Positions 16,663-24,658 of a DNA stretch of 34,058 bases are shown here, piece by piece. The notes beneath the pieces are model-generated. The model had not been told where the DNA came from. It did not search any database and saw only the letters and a list, made by a program, of their open reading frames with translations. Source of the stretch: Desulforhopalus sp. Its GTDB lineage: Bacteria; Desulfobacterota; Desulfobulbia; Desulfobulbales; Desulfocapsaceae. The stretch covers positions 1-34,058 of the forward strand of contig JALNVI010000026.1 of the NCBI GenBank assembly GCA_023231425.1. The letters are read 5' to 3'. The translations under genes and the position numbers were made by a program. Within the stretch, counting starts at the first letter, position 1. Each line of letters opens with the position of its first letter.

Positions 16663-17145
16663 TCACGCTTTATATTCGCGCATTGCAGGGGGAGTCAGCA
16701 CCTTCGGCATCGCAGCCCCGAATTCCTGCGCGAAAGAAGCAAGTTCAACAGCTGAACATTCCGATTCACCTTCACCCTCCACCACCATCACGGCAAGACG
16801 ACTGTCCAGTGCGCGCTTAATCTGCTGACGAATCTCCGTCAAATCGACATCCCAGCGAACACAGAAATCGAGAAAACGCTGCCAGTTGCAGAAAGAGCGC
16901 TGCAGCCCTCGACAGTGCCGCTTTGAACGGTTTTCCGGCAAAATATCACGAAGGATGATCTCCTCGTAACGGGCGGTCGCAGCCGCAACAAGTCTTCCCT
17001 TCTGTTCATCATTCAAGCGTAACTGCGGACCATCTTCATCCCTTTCCAGCCAGTAGAGAGAAGCATGCAGGCCGACCTCAGGCATCTCCCCTGAATCCCG
17101 GACCAGGAACAATTCATCCTCTACGTATGCTTCAACATCACTCAT
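16663..17145 (-). CDS. Conserved-looking protein of unknown function overlapping hemA
   Basis: A 160-residue soluble protein that I do not recognise. The ATG at 17145 overlaps the end of hemA by 8 bases (ATGAGTGA), which argues that it is real, co-translated and the last gene of the siroheme/hemA unit. The sequence is acidic at the N-terminus (SDVEAYVEDELFLVRDSGEMPEVG), has a Trp/Arg-rich middle (HCRGLQRSFCNWQRFLDFC) and a final stretch ending AMREYKA. Four cysteines are scattered without a metal motif. There is no signal peptide or membrane helix. An in-frame upstream start 15 codons earlier is unlikely because it would lie deeper in hemA. Confidence 0.7.
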   Translation of the reverse strand: MSDVEAYVEDELFLVRDSGEMPEVGLHASLYWLERDEDGPQLRLNDEQKGRLVAAATARYEEIILRDILPENRSKRHCRGLQRSFCNWQRFLDFCVRWDVDLTEIRQQIKRALDSRLAVMVVEGEGESECSAVELASFAQEFGAAMPKVLTPPAMREYKA

Positions 17146-18448
17146 TTGTCTCGTTGTCCTGCTTTTCTGTCCTGCCCTCCGGCAGTCCAAAGATCTCGCA
17201 AACGGTATTCACCCGTTCTTTAATCTTTTTATGGCCCGTGCATCTCGAGCTCTTCAGATACTCCATCGGATGGTGCAGAATCTTGGCGGCAATCGCATGC
17301 AGCATCGCCTCAAGTGCATCTTCCTGTTCCCCGGTCAGCTCACCAAGGCGGTGGCGGGATTTTGCCAGTTCTCCCTCCGCCATCTCACGAATCCGCTTCC
17401 GCAATTCCACAATGGTCGGCTTGACTTCCAGCGTTTCAATATAGTGTTCAAATTTCAGCGTCTCTTCATCAACAATGCGCCTCGCCTTGATGGCCTCACG
17501 GCCACGCCCCTCACGATTTATTTCCACCACACTGCTGAGATCATCAATGTCATAGAGATAGACGTTGTCAAGATCATTCAGCCGCGGATCAAGATCCCTC
17601 GGGACAGCAATATCGATAAGGAAAAGCGGTCGGTTACGGCGCTTACGCATTACCGCCTGCACATCGCTTTTGTGAATTATCAACTCCTCGGCACCTGTTG
17701 AACTGATGATAATATCAGTCTCCTCAAGGTGTTCGGGCAACTCTTCCATACTGATTGCCTGACCATCGAAGCGCTCAGCCAGCCGCATGGCCCGGGCAAG
17801 TGTCCGATTTGCCACACTCACAGCCCTCACCCCGTTGCCGAGGAGATGTTCTGCCGCCAGCTCCGCCATCTCTCCGGCACCGATCAACAGCACCTTCTTC
17901 TGTCGCAAATCTCCAAAGATTTTTTTCGCGAGCTGTACCGCCGCATAACTAATGGAGACCGCCGAACTGCCGATCCCTGTCTCAGTGCGAACCCGCTTGG
18001 CTACCGTAAAACTCTTGTGCAGCATCTTATTGAGCAGCGCCCCCGTGGAGTGCTGCTCTGCGGCATGCCGATAGGCCTCCTTGAGCTGACCGAGAATCTG
18101 TGCCTCACCAACCACCATCGAATCCAGGCTGCCGGCAACGGTAAAGAGGTGATGCACAGCCTCCCGTCCTTCAAGGATGTAGAGGTACTCATCTGCCTTC
18201 TCAAGGGGCACTTCATTCCCGAAAAGGAAACGAATCAGGTGATCCCTTACGTCAGCACCGGCATCGGCCACCACAAGGAGTTCGACCCGGTTACAGGTGG
18301 AAAGAAGGTAATGTTCCTGTATATGTTCAATCTTATTCAGCGCGGCAAGGTACTGATCGTAGCCACCTGAGAGAGCAATTTTTTCGCGGATTTCCACAGG
18401 GGTAGTTTTGTGATTCACCCCGAGTAATAGAATTTGTTCAGATTGCAT
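17138..18448 (-). CDS. hemA: Glutamyl-tRNA reductase
   Basis: NADPH-dependent reductase converting glutamyl-tRNA to glutamate-1-semialdehyde, the first committed step of C5-pathway tetrapyrrole synthesis (cytoplasm). The ATG at 18448 gives 436 residues, a normal length, and the canonical opening LLLGVNHKTTPVEIREK. GGAGG lies 11 bases upstream, so the longer in-frame extension is not needed. Cys52 in STCNRVE is the catalytic nucleophile. GAGEMAELAAEHL is the NADPH-binding glycine motif, and the C-terminal part forms the helical dimerisation domain. It overlaps the CcsA/HemX-type gene by 11 bases and the following unknown gene by 8 bases. It would supply precursors for siroheme and haem. Confidence 0.96.
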   Translation of the reverse strand: MQSEQILLLGVNHKTTPVEIREKIALSGGYDQYLAALNKIEHIQEHYLLSTCNRVELLVVADAGADVRDHLIRFLFGNEVPLEKADEYLYILEGREAVHHLFTVAGSLDSMVVGEAQILGQLKEAYRHAAEQHSTGALLNKMLHKSFTVAKRVRTETGIGSSAVSISYAAVQLAKKIFGDLRQKKVLLIGAGEMAELAAEHLLGNGVRAVSVANRTLARAMRLAERFDGQAISMEELPEHLEETDIIISSTGAEELIIHKSDVQAVMRKRRNRPLFLIDIAVPRDLDPRLNDLDNVYLYDIDDLSSVVEINREGRGREAIKARRIVDEETLKFEHYIETLEVKPTIVELRKRIREMAEGELAKSRHRLGELTGEQEDALEAMLHAIAAKILHHPMEYLKSSRCTGHKKIKERVNTVCEIFGLPEGRTEKQDNETNE

Positions 18449-19265
18449 GTCCGTGTACACCTCCGGAAAGATACGTAACTCCCCAGAGGGTGAGCAGGAT
18501 AACCACAAAAGTTATAACCACCAGCAGGGCCGCCCGGCGACCACGCCAGCCGACGGAGTAGCGCTGGTGTACCTGGAATAACAGGGCAAACCAGATAACC
18601 ATCGACCACACCTCTTTCGAGCCACCGTGCCAGTAGTCACCGTAGACCTGCTTCAACCACAAAACTCCGGTTAGAATACCGACAGTAAACAGACCAAAGC
18701 CGATGGTTATACAGTGACTGTTGAGCTGATCCAGAGCGTCAAGAGAGGGGAGTCGTTCAAAGAGGAAACCAAACTGTTTGCGCTTCAACGCCCTTTCGAG
18801 AATGAGATACATCACCCCGCCGCAGAAGGCAAGGGAGAGAAAGCCGTAGGAAAATATCGAAATCCCGGCATGAACCGGCAGCCAGACACTCTGCAGTTTC
18901 GGCGGCAGGACAATAACCTGCTGACTGGCAAACAAAGAGACGACCAGCAGTGAAAAGATCAGCAGCGACACGATGGTCCCAAAATTTTTCAGGGAGTACC
19001 GCCAGTGGAAAGTTAGAAAAGCCCAGGTTGTTGACCAGGCAAAGAAGACCATGGTTTCAAAGGGAGAGGTTATCGGAGTATGACCGACAAGGACATACCG
19101 TGTCAGCAGAAAAAGAGTTTGCAGAATCCCGCTGGCAAGAAGCAGCACCCGGGCAATCTGCCGGACATCTTTACGCTGCCGGAAGAAATAAACAAGATAG
19201 CCCGCACAGGAAAGACCTGAAACCAGCAGGATGACGGCATAGAGGATATTACTGAGTTCTGTCAT
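18438..19265 (-). CDS. ccsA: CcsA/HemX-family cytochrome c biogenesis membrane protein
   Basis: Integral membrane protein of 275 residues with about eight helices. Histidines at conserved family positions are visible (VGHTPITSPFETMVFFAW, PVHAGISIFSYG), followed by GDYWHGGSKEVWSMVIWF, which corresponds to the tryptophan-rich WWD-like haem-handling motif, here in a diverged form. The family includes CcsA/ResC of system II cytochrome c maturation and HemX, which adjoins hemA in many bacteria and affects HemA level. Placement between the siroheme gene and hemA makes a HemX-like role possible, so the choice between haem export/attachment and HemA control is open. It lies 24 bases after the siroheme gene. 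Confidence 0.82.
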   Translation of the reverse strand: MTELSNILYAVILLVSGLSCAGYLVYFFRQRKDVRQIARVLLLASGILQTLFLLTRYVLVGHTPITSPFETMVFFAWSTTWAFLTFHWRYSLKNFGTIVSLLIFSLLVVSLFASQQVIVLPPKLQSVWLPVHAGISIFSYGFLSLAFCGGVMYLILERALKRKQFGFLFERLPSLDALDQLNSHCITIGFGLFTVGILTGVLWLKQVYGDYWHGGSKEVWSMVIWFALLFQVHQRYSVGWRGRRAALLVVITFVVILLTLWGVTYLSGGVHGHAI

Positions 19266-19289
19266 ATGTATTCAATTCCGCAGGAAGAA

Positions 19290-20012
19290 TCAGCGAAGAG
19301 AAAGTGGTTTAATAAGGCCGCTCTCCTCACCTTCCTCAATAAAACGAGCAGTGATTTTTAAGCCGTCGACACCGGGTGGAAGAGCATTGCAAAGCATCTG
19401 TTGAATTCGAAACCACTCCCCCTGAAGAATCTGCTCCACGATACCACCATTCATTAATTCATTAAATATTCGCCCGTGTTCTTCGGCTGTCCCCCCCGCA
19501 GCCAGGACCGCTTCGCGAACGGAACCAAGCAGGCGATTGACGAGGTCATATTCAGGGCAGATCGTCTTCTCAAGCCGCTGCCGCAGGGAAGCTGCAAGAG
19601 CGGGACTCTCGCCGCCGGTAGATGCCGTAACCAGCACATCCCCCCGTCGGAAATGTCCCGGAACATGGAAACCACTGTTATCCGGGTCATCGACGAGATT
19701 CAAGAGCACATTGCGCTGAGCAGCTTCCTTGCGGATCTCTCTCTGCACAGCCGGACTGGAAGTAGCGGCAAAGGCAAGGAAAACATCCTGCAGGTCACCA
19801 AGCGCATACTCCCGTTCAAACCACTCCACCGGAGTTGCCTCCTCCTGCCCCTCCAGCCACGGACGTATTTCATCAACAATTTCAGGACTTATAAGCCTGA
19901 CAGCTGCCCCGCCGCGACACAGCCCGGCCACTTTACGGGCAGCCACTCTGCCGCCCCCTACAACAATGCAGACCTTGCCTTTAAGGTTTAGGTTGACGGG
20001 ATAAAGTGCCAT
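19290..20012 (-). CDS. Precorrin-2 dehydrogenase / sirohydrochlorin ferrochelatase
   Basis: Met8/CysG N-terminal-type enzyme of 240 residues. It uses NAD to oxidise precorrin-2 to sirohydrochlorin and, in bifunctional members, inserts iron to give siroheme. The NAD-binding motif VVGGGRVAARK is at residues 18-27. The essential aspartate is in LVDDPDNSGFHVPGHFRRGD (Asp108/109), followed by STGGESPALAASLRQRLE. The methyltransferase half of CysG is absent, so uroporphyrinogen methylation must be done by another gene. Siroheme is the cofactor of sulfite reductase and, in many sulfate reducers, an intermediate of haem synthesis, matching the dsr and hemA neighbours. AAGGGTGA precedes the start. A terminator-like hairpin lies in its leader. 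Confidence 0.9.
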   Translation of the reverse strand: MALYPVNLNLKGKVCIVVGGGRVAARKVAGLCRGGAAVRLISPEIVDEIRPWLEGQEEATPVEWFEREYALGDLQDVFLAFAATSSPAVQREIRKEAAQRNVLLNLVDDPDNSGFHVPGHFRRGDVLVTASTGGESPALAASLRQRLEKTICPEYDLVNRLLGSVREAVLAAGGTAEEHGRIFNELMNGGIVEQILQGEWFRIQQMLCNALPPGVDGLKITARFIEEGEESGLIKPLSLR

Positions 20013-20056
20013 GAGCTATCACCCTTGAAAAACAAGACGTCCTGAACTGGACACGG

Positions 20057-20082
20057 AAAAAAACCCGGCTATTCCCGCCGGG
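20057..20082 (-). terminator. Terminator-like hairpin in the leader of the siroheme-hemA operon
   Basis: On the minus strand a 6-bp G/C stem (20064-20069 with 20077-20082, CCCGGC/GCCGGG) is followed by seven T residues (20063-20057). It lies 44 bases before the siroheme gene ATG at 20012. It could end readthrough from the TlpA-like gene, but that stop is about 460 bases upstream. It could instead be a transcription attenuator for the tetrapyrrole operon. Confidence 0.6.
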
Positions 20083-20155
20083 GCCTTGAGAAATATCCTT
20101 CTGATCAACGCCACAACCTCCCTGCCACACGGCTTTATAATACACCTTCTCATAA

Positions 20156-20295
20156 GGGTACCTTGAATAATCTTGTATTTCGTTCATATTCGAGGCACAG
20201 GAGGAACTTTACCACAGCCATATGTTTGATATCCCGAGGATAAATTTCTGACTGTACCGAAGAAAATGGGCGAAAGACTGATTATTAAAGGTACC
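20156..20295 (+). mobile_element. Palindromic MITE-like element, copy 3 (compact form)
   Basis: A 140-bp element with the best terminal inverted repeats of the set: GGGTACCTTGAATAATC at the left and GATTATTAAAGGTACC at the right (one internal mismatch). It is flanked on both sides by CATAA (20151-20155 and 20296-20300), a possible 5-bp target duplication. The arms continue as imperfect inverted repeats (TTTCGTTCATATTC against the complement of GAAGAAAATGGGCGAAAG). No open reading frame of its own is present. Confidence 0.87.
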
Positions 20296-20300
20296 CATAA

Positions 20301-20542
20301 AGGGAACAGCCCGCATCAATACGGATAACTGCTTGATCATTATAGGTATTTCAGCAGATAAATCCACCCCCGATTTCCAAAGAACAAAAAACTCAAGAAA
20401 GAGAAGCCCGTGGCCCACCCCTGTTGCCCCTGCTGAAATGTGATATTCCCCACCTCGTTAGAGAACCCTTTTTAAAAGCTCAGGGGCAGGGAAAAAGACA
20501 GCGACAAAACGGAAAGGGAACTGACAGAAGGGGACACGGAAG
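20301..20542. other. Non-coding gap between repeat copy 3 and the TlpA-like gene
   Basis: With the repeat element and the leader hairpin this completes the 530-base gap 20013-20542. A minus-strand frame here runs into the repeat and has no recognisable protein features. I see no gene, strong terminator or RNA motif in this part. Confidence 0.5.
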
Positions 20543-21037
20543 CTATTCCAACACGCTTTTTATGTCCTTTTCAAGGATGTCCCTGCCAACATAGCCCATA
20601 TACCGTTTAACCACATCCCCGTCGCGATTAACAAGAAAAGCGGAAGGGATACTCATCACCCCCCCGAAGTCATTACTGGTCTGCATGGTGGCCATGAGCA
20701 CAGGATAGTTGATGGATCTCTCTTCCATGAAGCTCGCGACTCCTTTACTTCCATGATCCATGGAAAGTGCAACCACGGAAAACTGTTTTACAGCATACTC
20801 AGTCTGAATTTCTTTCAGCTCCTTTACCTCAAGCCTGCAGGGTGGACAATATGTTGCGAAAAACGTTACCAGCAAGGCCATGCCATTAAAAGAAGAGGAC
20901 TCAACAATTTCACCATCCGCCGCACTGGCAAGTGAAAACGCAGGCATACGGGTGTCTGCCTGCGCGACATCAGCCAAAAAAAATAATACCAGTGCCAGCA
21001 TAATGGCACGGAGCTTCAGATTGTAAGGGTGTTTCAT
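20543..21037 (-). CDS. TlpA/ResA-like periplasmic thioredoxin-fold protein
   Basis: A 164-residue exported thioredoxin-fold protein. The ATG at 21037 follows AAGGAAC and opens a signal peptide (hydrophobic 10-22, likely cut after VAQA); the frame upstream is open but unlikely. The redox motif is CPPC at residues 64-67 in LLVTFFATYCPPCRLEVKEL, with the AhpC/TSA-like PVLMATMQTSNDFGGVMSIPSAFLVNRDG core and its cis-Pro (IPS). Such proteins reduce disulfides, for example the haem-binding cysteines of apocytochromes c, or act as periplasmic peroxidase-like reductants. Several c-type cytochrome genes and a CcsA/HemX-type gene in the window fit the first role, which remains inference. It stands alone on its strand. 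Confidence 0.85.
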   Translation of the reverse strand: MKHPYNLKLRAIMLALVLFFLADVAQADTRMPAFSLASAADGEIVESSSFNGMALLVTFFATYCPPCRLEVKELKEIQTEYAVKQFSVVALSMDHGSKGVASFMEERSINYPVLMATMQTSNDFGGVMSIPSAFLVNRDGDVVKRYMGYVGRDILEKDIKSVLE

Positions 21038-21272
21038 CTGCGTTCCTTGAAAAGATTTTTGTGTTAAAAGAGTGTGTGGTATATTATTGTCTGTAACAAG
21101 TGGGCAGTTCACACAAGTTCCCGCTACTCCCCGGGACAGATATCGACCGGACATGTTATGATATTTCTCAGGAGAGAAATGTCAATAATCAATCCCGGAA
21201 ATCAATGTCGTGCTGACCATAAGGCCCTTTCCTGATCATCCATTCTGAAAAACTGCAGACCCTGCCACTTAT

Positions 21273-22304
21273 ATGACTGTATATTCAACCCTGCTTCGCA
21301 GGCCCTTCCTCCACCGGACAGTTCCTTTCTGCGCCGCGTTGCTCGTTTTTACTCTGTTCGTCAGTGCTCTTTTCCCTGCAGGTGCAGCAGCCAGACTGGT
21401 CGACAAGGTCGTCGCCGTTGTGGACAGCGATGTCATCACCCTCAGCGAGCTCGACGCTGAAGTAGCTCAACGGCACCAGAGCCTTCTCACCAGCAGCGCC
21501 CCGGCCGATCGGGCACAACTCAAAGACGTTCGCCGGGAAACGCTGGAATCCATTATTGATCGCAGCCTCCTCTCCCGCAAGGCGAAGGAAGCCAACATCA
21601 CCGTTTCTGATCTGGAAATTGACCAGGCTTTTGAGAGCCAGAGGGAGCGTTCAGGAATGAGCCAGGCCCAGTTCCTTTCTCAGATGGAGCAGGCGGGAGT
21701 AAGCGAAGCAGTAGTACGGGACAACATCCGGGCGGGAATTCTGCAAAGTAAACTTCTCAATATTGAGGTTCGCTCCAAAATAGTCATAACTGATAAAATG
21801 GTAAAAAAAGAGTACCAGAAAAATTACGTTGAGACGATTGACGGAAAGACTTACAATCTGCTGCAAATGGGCTTCGGCTGGGGGCTGGGTAATACCAGCG
21901 ACAACCAGCGTGCAAAGGAAAAGGCTCTTGAGAGGGCAAAAGAGATTCGCGCCTCAGTGCTTGCGGGCAAAGATTTCAAGAAACTGGCAAAAGAGTATTC
22001 AGATCTGCCCTCCGCCTCTGACGGCGGAGATATTGGTTCCTTTTCGCTTGATGAGATGGCCCCCAGCATGGCTGGAGCAATTAAGGGTCTGGAAGCTTCC
22101 CAGGTAAGTGATATTATTGAGACAAGCGATGGGTATCAGTTTTTTCAAGTAACGTCCACCGACAAAAATGCCGTCGTCGTCACTGCCGAATATGATGACG
22201 TAAAAAATGAAATTCGCGAAAAGCTGTTTCAAAAACAACTTCAGGCAAAATATGAAGACTGGATCAAAAAACTGAAGGCTGACGCCTATATACAAAAGAT
22301 GTAA
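21273..22304 (+). CDS. surA: SurA-like periplasmic peptidyl-prolyl cis-trans isomerase
   Basis: Periplasmic chaperone and parvulin-type isomerase of 343 residues that helps outer-membrane beta-barrels fold. Order: long signal region (hydrophobic 20-38, cut near AGAAA), SurA N-terminal chaperone domain (LVDKVVAVVDSDVITLSELDAEV, then SIIDRSLLSRKAKEANITVSD), and one rotamase domain at about 185-300 with ASDGGDIGSFSLDEMAPSMAGAI. E. coli SurA has two rotamase domains and 428 residues, so this is a one-domain version, common outside gammaproteobacteria. The C-terminal helix (KLFQKQLQAKYEDWIKKLK) completes the chaperone core. It precedes the RodZ-like gene by one base. Clients would include LptD, encoded in the same window. 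Confidence 0.88.
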   Translation: MTVYSTLLRRPFLHRTVPFCAALLVFTLFVSALFPAGAAARLVDKVVAVVDSDVITLSELDAEVAQRHQSLLTSSAPADRAQLKDVRRETLESIIDRSLLSRKAKEANITVSDLEIDQAFESQRERSGMSQAQFLSQMEQAGVSEAVVRDNIRAGILQSKLLNIEVRSKIVITDKMVKKEYQKNYVETIDGKTYNLLQMGFGWGLGNTSDNQRAKEKALERAKEIRASVLAGKDFKKLAKEYSDLPSASDGGDIGSFSLDEMAPSMAGAIKGLEASQVSDIIETSDGYQFFQVTSTDKNAVVVTAEYDDVKNEIREKLFQKQLQAKYEDWIKKLKADAYIQKM

Positions 22305-22305
22305 A

Positions 22306-23127
22306 ATGTTTCTTAGCCCATTCGAATCACCCAAAACAGAACTTACCGAAGGAAAGAAGGCCAAATTGCGCCATCGTCATTTTTTTGCTGCACGTCAGCA
22401 GCAGCAACAGAGCAACGACCAGCAGGGACATCGACCTGCAGTCGACCCGCCGGGGCAAACGCGACAAGCCAATTCGACGTCAGGTGTCTCCAGCGAAGAA
22501 CAGCATTGCCCTCAACAGCGTTTGCGGCCCGCCGGGATATCGACTGGCGGCAGAATTGGCGACAAACTGCGCGGCGCCCGAATTGCTCAGGGAATTCGTC
22601 TCGTCGATATTGCCCAGAAAACCAGAATATCACGCACCAACCTGATCGCCATGGAAGAGAGCCACTACGCAGAGCTTCCGGCCACGCCCTTCTGCCGTGG
22701 ATTCTACCGGATGTACGCCCGGATGGTGCATCTTGACCCGGACAATGTTACGTACCAGTTTGAGTCCGAACGAGCTCGATCCCCTGAACGAAATAATTCC
22801 TTCACCATCGATTTTGGCAGCAGGAATGAAGACGTCGGGGCCATGGCCGAACGTCCTTCACGGCTCATTTTCACCTCTATTGGCATGATCATCTTCATTC
22901 TTCTCGCCTTCTTTGGCTTTCTCTGCTGGTTTTTCTCGTGGAACCCCGCCTCCTTCCTGAGCCAGAAACTGCGCAGTTTTGACGAAAACGGCACTATGCA
23001 GAATCGTGATCTTCGTCCAACCACCTCCATACAGGAAAATGAGATGCGTCAGCCTCTGCACAGGGCGATTCACCGGGCAATTGATGAAGCAAAAGAGCTC
23101 CGTGACAGGCAAAAAGATGTTGCCTGA
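22306..23127 (+). CDS. RodZ-like helix-turn-helix membrane protein
   Basis: A 273-residue protein with a Gln-rich, basic N-terminal extension (about 1-80, including RQQQQQSNDQQGHRP) and a RodZ-type HTH domain at about 82-150 (IGDKLRGARIAQGIRLVDIAQ, then TRISRTNLIAMEESHYAELP). A single membrane helix lies near 187-210 (LIFTSIGMIIFILLAFFGFLCW), followed by a roughly 60-residue periplasmic tail. RodZ links MreB filaments to the wall elongation machinery. The C-terminal beta-domain typical of RodZ is not visible here. The HTH domain could alternatively belong to a membrane-bound regulator. It is packed between surA (1-base gap) and recO (adjacent). Confidence 0.78.
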   Translation: MFLSPFESPKTELTEGKKAKLRHRHFFAARQQQQQSNDQQGHRPAVDPPGQTRQANSTSGVSSEEQHCPQQRLRPAGISTGGRIGDKLRGARIAQGIRLVDIAQKTRISRTNLIAMEESHYAELPATPFCRGFYRMYARMVHLDPDNVTYQFESERARSPERNNSFTIDFGSRNEDVGAMAERPSRLIFTSIGMIIFILLAFFGFLCWFFSWNPASFLSQKLRSFDENGTMQNRDLRPTTSIQENEMRQPLHRAIHRAIDEAKELRDRQKDVA

Positions 23128-23907
23128 GTGCAGCAGAATCACCTTTTAACTCCCCTCATGGAAGATGACGCCATCGTCCTGAACTCTCTTGAAACAGGGG
23201 AGTCCGACCTGATTATTACACTCTTTTGCTACAACGCCGGACGCATATCGGCTATTGCCAGAGGTGCACGGAACAGTAAAAAACGTTTCGTCAACAAGCT
23301 TGAAATATTCACCCGCCTGCACGTCGATTTCAAACAGAAATTTTCCTCCTCCCTTGCCTTTCTTAACGAAGCAGAACTCAACAATATTTATCCCTTTCTA
23401 CGGACGAATTACCCCGCCTACCTCGCCGGGAATGTAATACGGGAACTCCTTCTGCACAGCATTCGGGATGCGGAAAGCGACAGCAACCTTTTCCGTCTTA
23501 CCCTCTGGGCACTCTATCAACTTGACATGCGTATGGCCCCCCGCACCGTCGTCGCCCTCTTCTTTCTGCGCAGCTTTGATCTGCTCGGCTACCGACCGGA
23601 ACTAAGCTGTTGCACCCGTTGTGGAGCTCCAGCCTCAAGCCGTCCTGTGCGTTTTGATCTGCACAGCGGTGGACTGATCTGTGAGGTCTGCAATGGGGGC
23701 CCTCTGCACCCCCCCCTTTCGGGCGGCAGTCTCAATATGCTCAACATGGCTCAGTCCATGGCCCTTGAACATCTGGACCGTCTCAAACCCAACTCCCTGG
23801 TTATTAACGAAAGCCTTCGTCTGCTCTACGGCTTTGCCCGACACATTCTGCAGCGGGACATCAATTCCTGGAACGTTTTTTCTGCTGTGATGTCCAAATC
23901 TCGCTGA
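23128..23907 (+). CDS. recO: DNA repair protein RecO
   Basis: RecO of the RecFOR pathway, which loads RecA on single-stranded DNA coated with SSB. The sequence shows the N-terminal OB-fold (DAIVLNSLETGESDLIITLFC, ARGARNSKKRF) and a helical middle part. A zinc-binding region follows with CTRCG and later CEVC, and the C-terminal helices end LYGFARHILQRDINSW. The frame opens with GTG at 23128 immediately after the rodZ-like stop (259 residues). An ATG at 23158 gives 249 residues and a start closer to other RecO proteins. Neither has a strong ribosome-binding site, so the start is undecided. It is the last gene of the surA-rodZ-recO run. Confidence 0.9.
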   Translation: MQQNHLLTPLMEDDAIVLNSLETGESDLIITLFCYNAGRISAIARGARNSKKRFVNKLEIFTRLHVDFKQKFSSSLAFLNEAELNNIYPFLRTNYPAYLAGNVIRELLLHSIRDAESDSNLFRLTLWALYQLDMRMAPRTVVALFFLRSFDLLGYRPELSCCTRCGAPASSRPVRFDLHSGGLICEVCNGGPLHPPLSGGSLNMLNMAQSMALEHLDRLKPNSLVINESLRLLYGFARHILQRDINSWNVFSAVMSKSR

Positions 23908-24019
23908 AGAAGAGAAAACCAATTTCCCTTTCCCTCGCGTACAAAATATTGTACTGTTTTCTGTATGAAGTAGTGTCCTCTGAAAAAAAAGACACCCCCC
24001 CTGAAAAAAAGGAGAAAAC

Positions 24020-24529
24020 ATGAACAAACGATTTGTCACCACTGCAGTTTGCCTTGCCTTCCTTGCCCTTCCCATAACCTCCCATGCTGGTGATACACGC
24101 ATTGGCGGAGGCGCCACCTACTGGACCTCCATAGATGATCTCAACGAGGATGGAGAAAGCTTTGATAACGATGGCTACAGCCTTCTCGCCTCATATCAAT
24201 ACTGGGAAAGCCTCTTCGGCCTTGAACTCGACTGTGAATTTCTCCCTGATCGCTTTGGTGAAAACGCCATCGCCCCGCAGGCATGGCTGCTCTTTGGTGA
24301 GATGATCTACGCCGGAGCGGGAATCGGGACCACCAACACGGACGGTGACTGGGCAGATGAACCCTTCTATGCCCTGCGTGCCGGTCTCAATTTAAAGATT
24401 CTCCCCCACATGTATGCCGATATCAGCGCCAACTACAGATTTAATGATGTCGCCGATTTCGAGGATCAAGATCTCGATATTGACACAGATACAATCTTTC
24501 TTGGTGTTGCTTTGCGCATCTCTCTTTGA
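24020..24529 (+). CDS. Small outer-membrane beta-barrel protein (YfaZ-like)
   Basis: A 169-residue exported protein with a clean signal peptide (MNKRFVTTAVCLAFLALPITSHA, cut before GDTRIGG). AGGAG lies just upstream. The mature part alternates polar and aromatic residues (ATYWTSIDDL, GYSLLASYQYWESLFGLELDCEF, YADISANYRF) and ends in IFLGVALRISL, a strand pattern of an 8-stranded outer-membrane barrel such as the OmpA-like or YfaZ-like families. The protein is acidic with Asp-rich loops (NEDGESFDNDG, DFEDQDLDIDTD). Function is unknown. It stands alone, 112 bases after recO. A short GTACAA/TTGTAC palindrome at 23939-23954 is the only feature noted upstream. Confidence 0.72.
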   Translation: MNKRFVTTAVCLAFLALPITSHAGDTRIGGGATYWTSIDDLNEDGESFDNDGYSLLASYQYWESLFGLELDCEFLPDRFGENAIAPQAWLLFGEMIYAGAGIGTTNTDGDWADEPFYALRAGLNLKILPHMYADISANYRFNDVADFEDQDLDIDTDTIFLGVALRISL

Positions 24530-24557
24530 AAGAATTTTGGCGTATTTCTGACGTAAA

Positions 24558-24598
24558 GCCCATCAAAAGACAGTGATACTGTGAAGAAAGGGATGGGC
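24558..24598. repeat. Compound inverted repeat after the beta-barrel gene
   Basis: An outer stem GCCCATC (24558-24564) / GATGGGC (24592-24598) encloses an inner stem ACAGT/ACTGT (24570-24582). It lies 28 bases after the stop. No T run follows on either strand, so if it acts in RNA it is more likely a stabilising 3' structure than a classical terminator. Confidence 0.35.
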
Positions 24599-24658
24599 AG
24601 AAAAACAGAAAGAAGAGAAGCAGAAAATTCAACGGCAAAAGGAAGATTACTCACTCAA

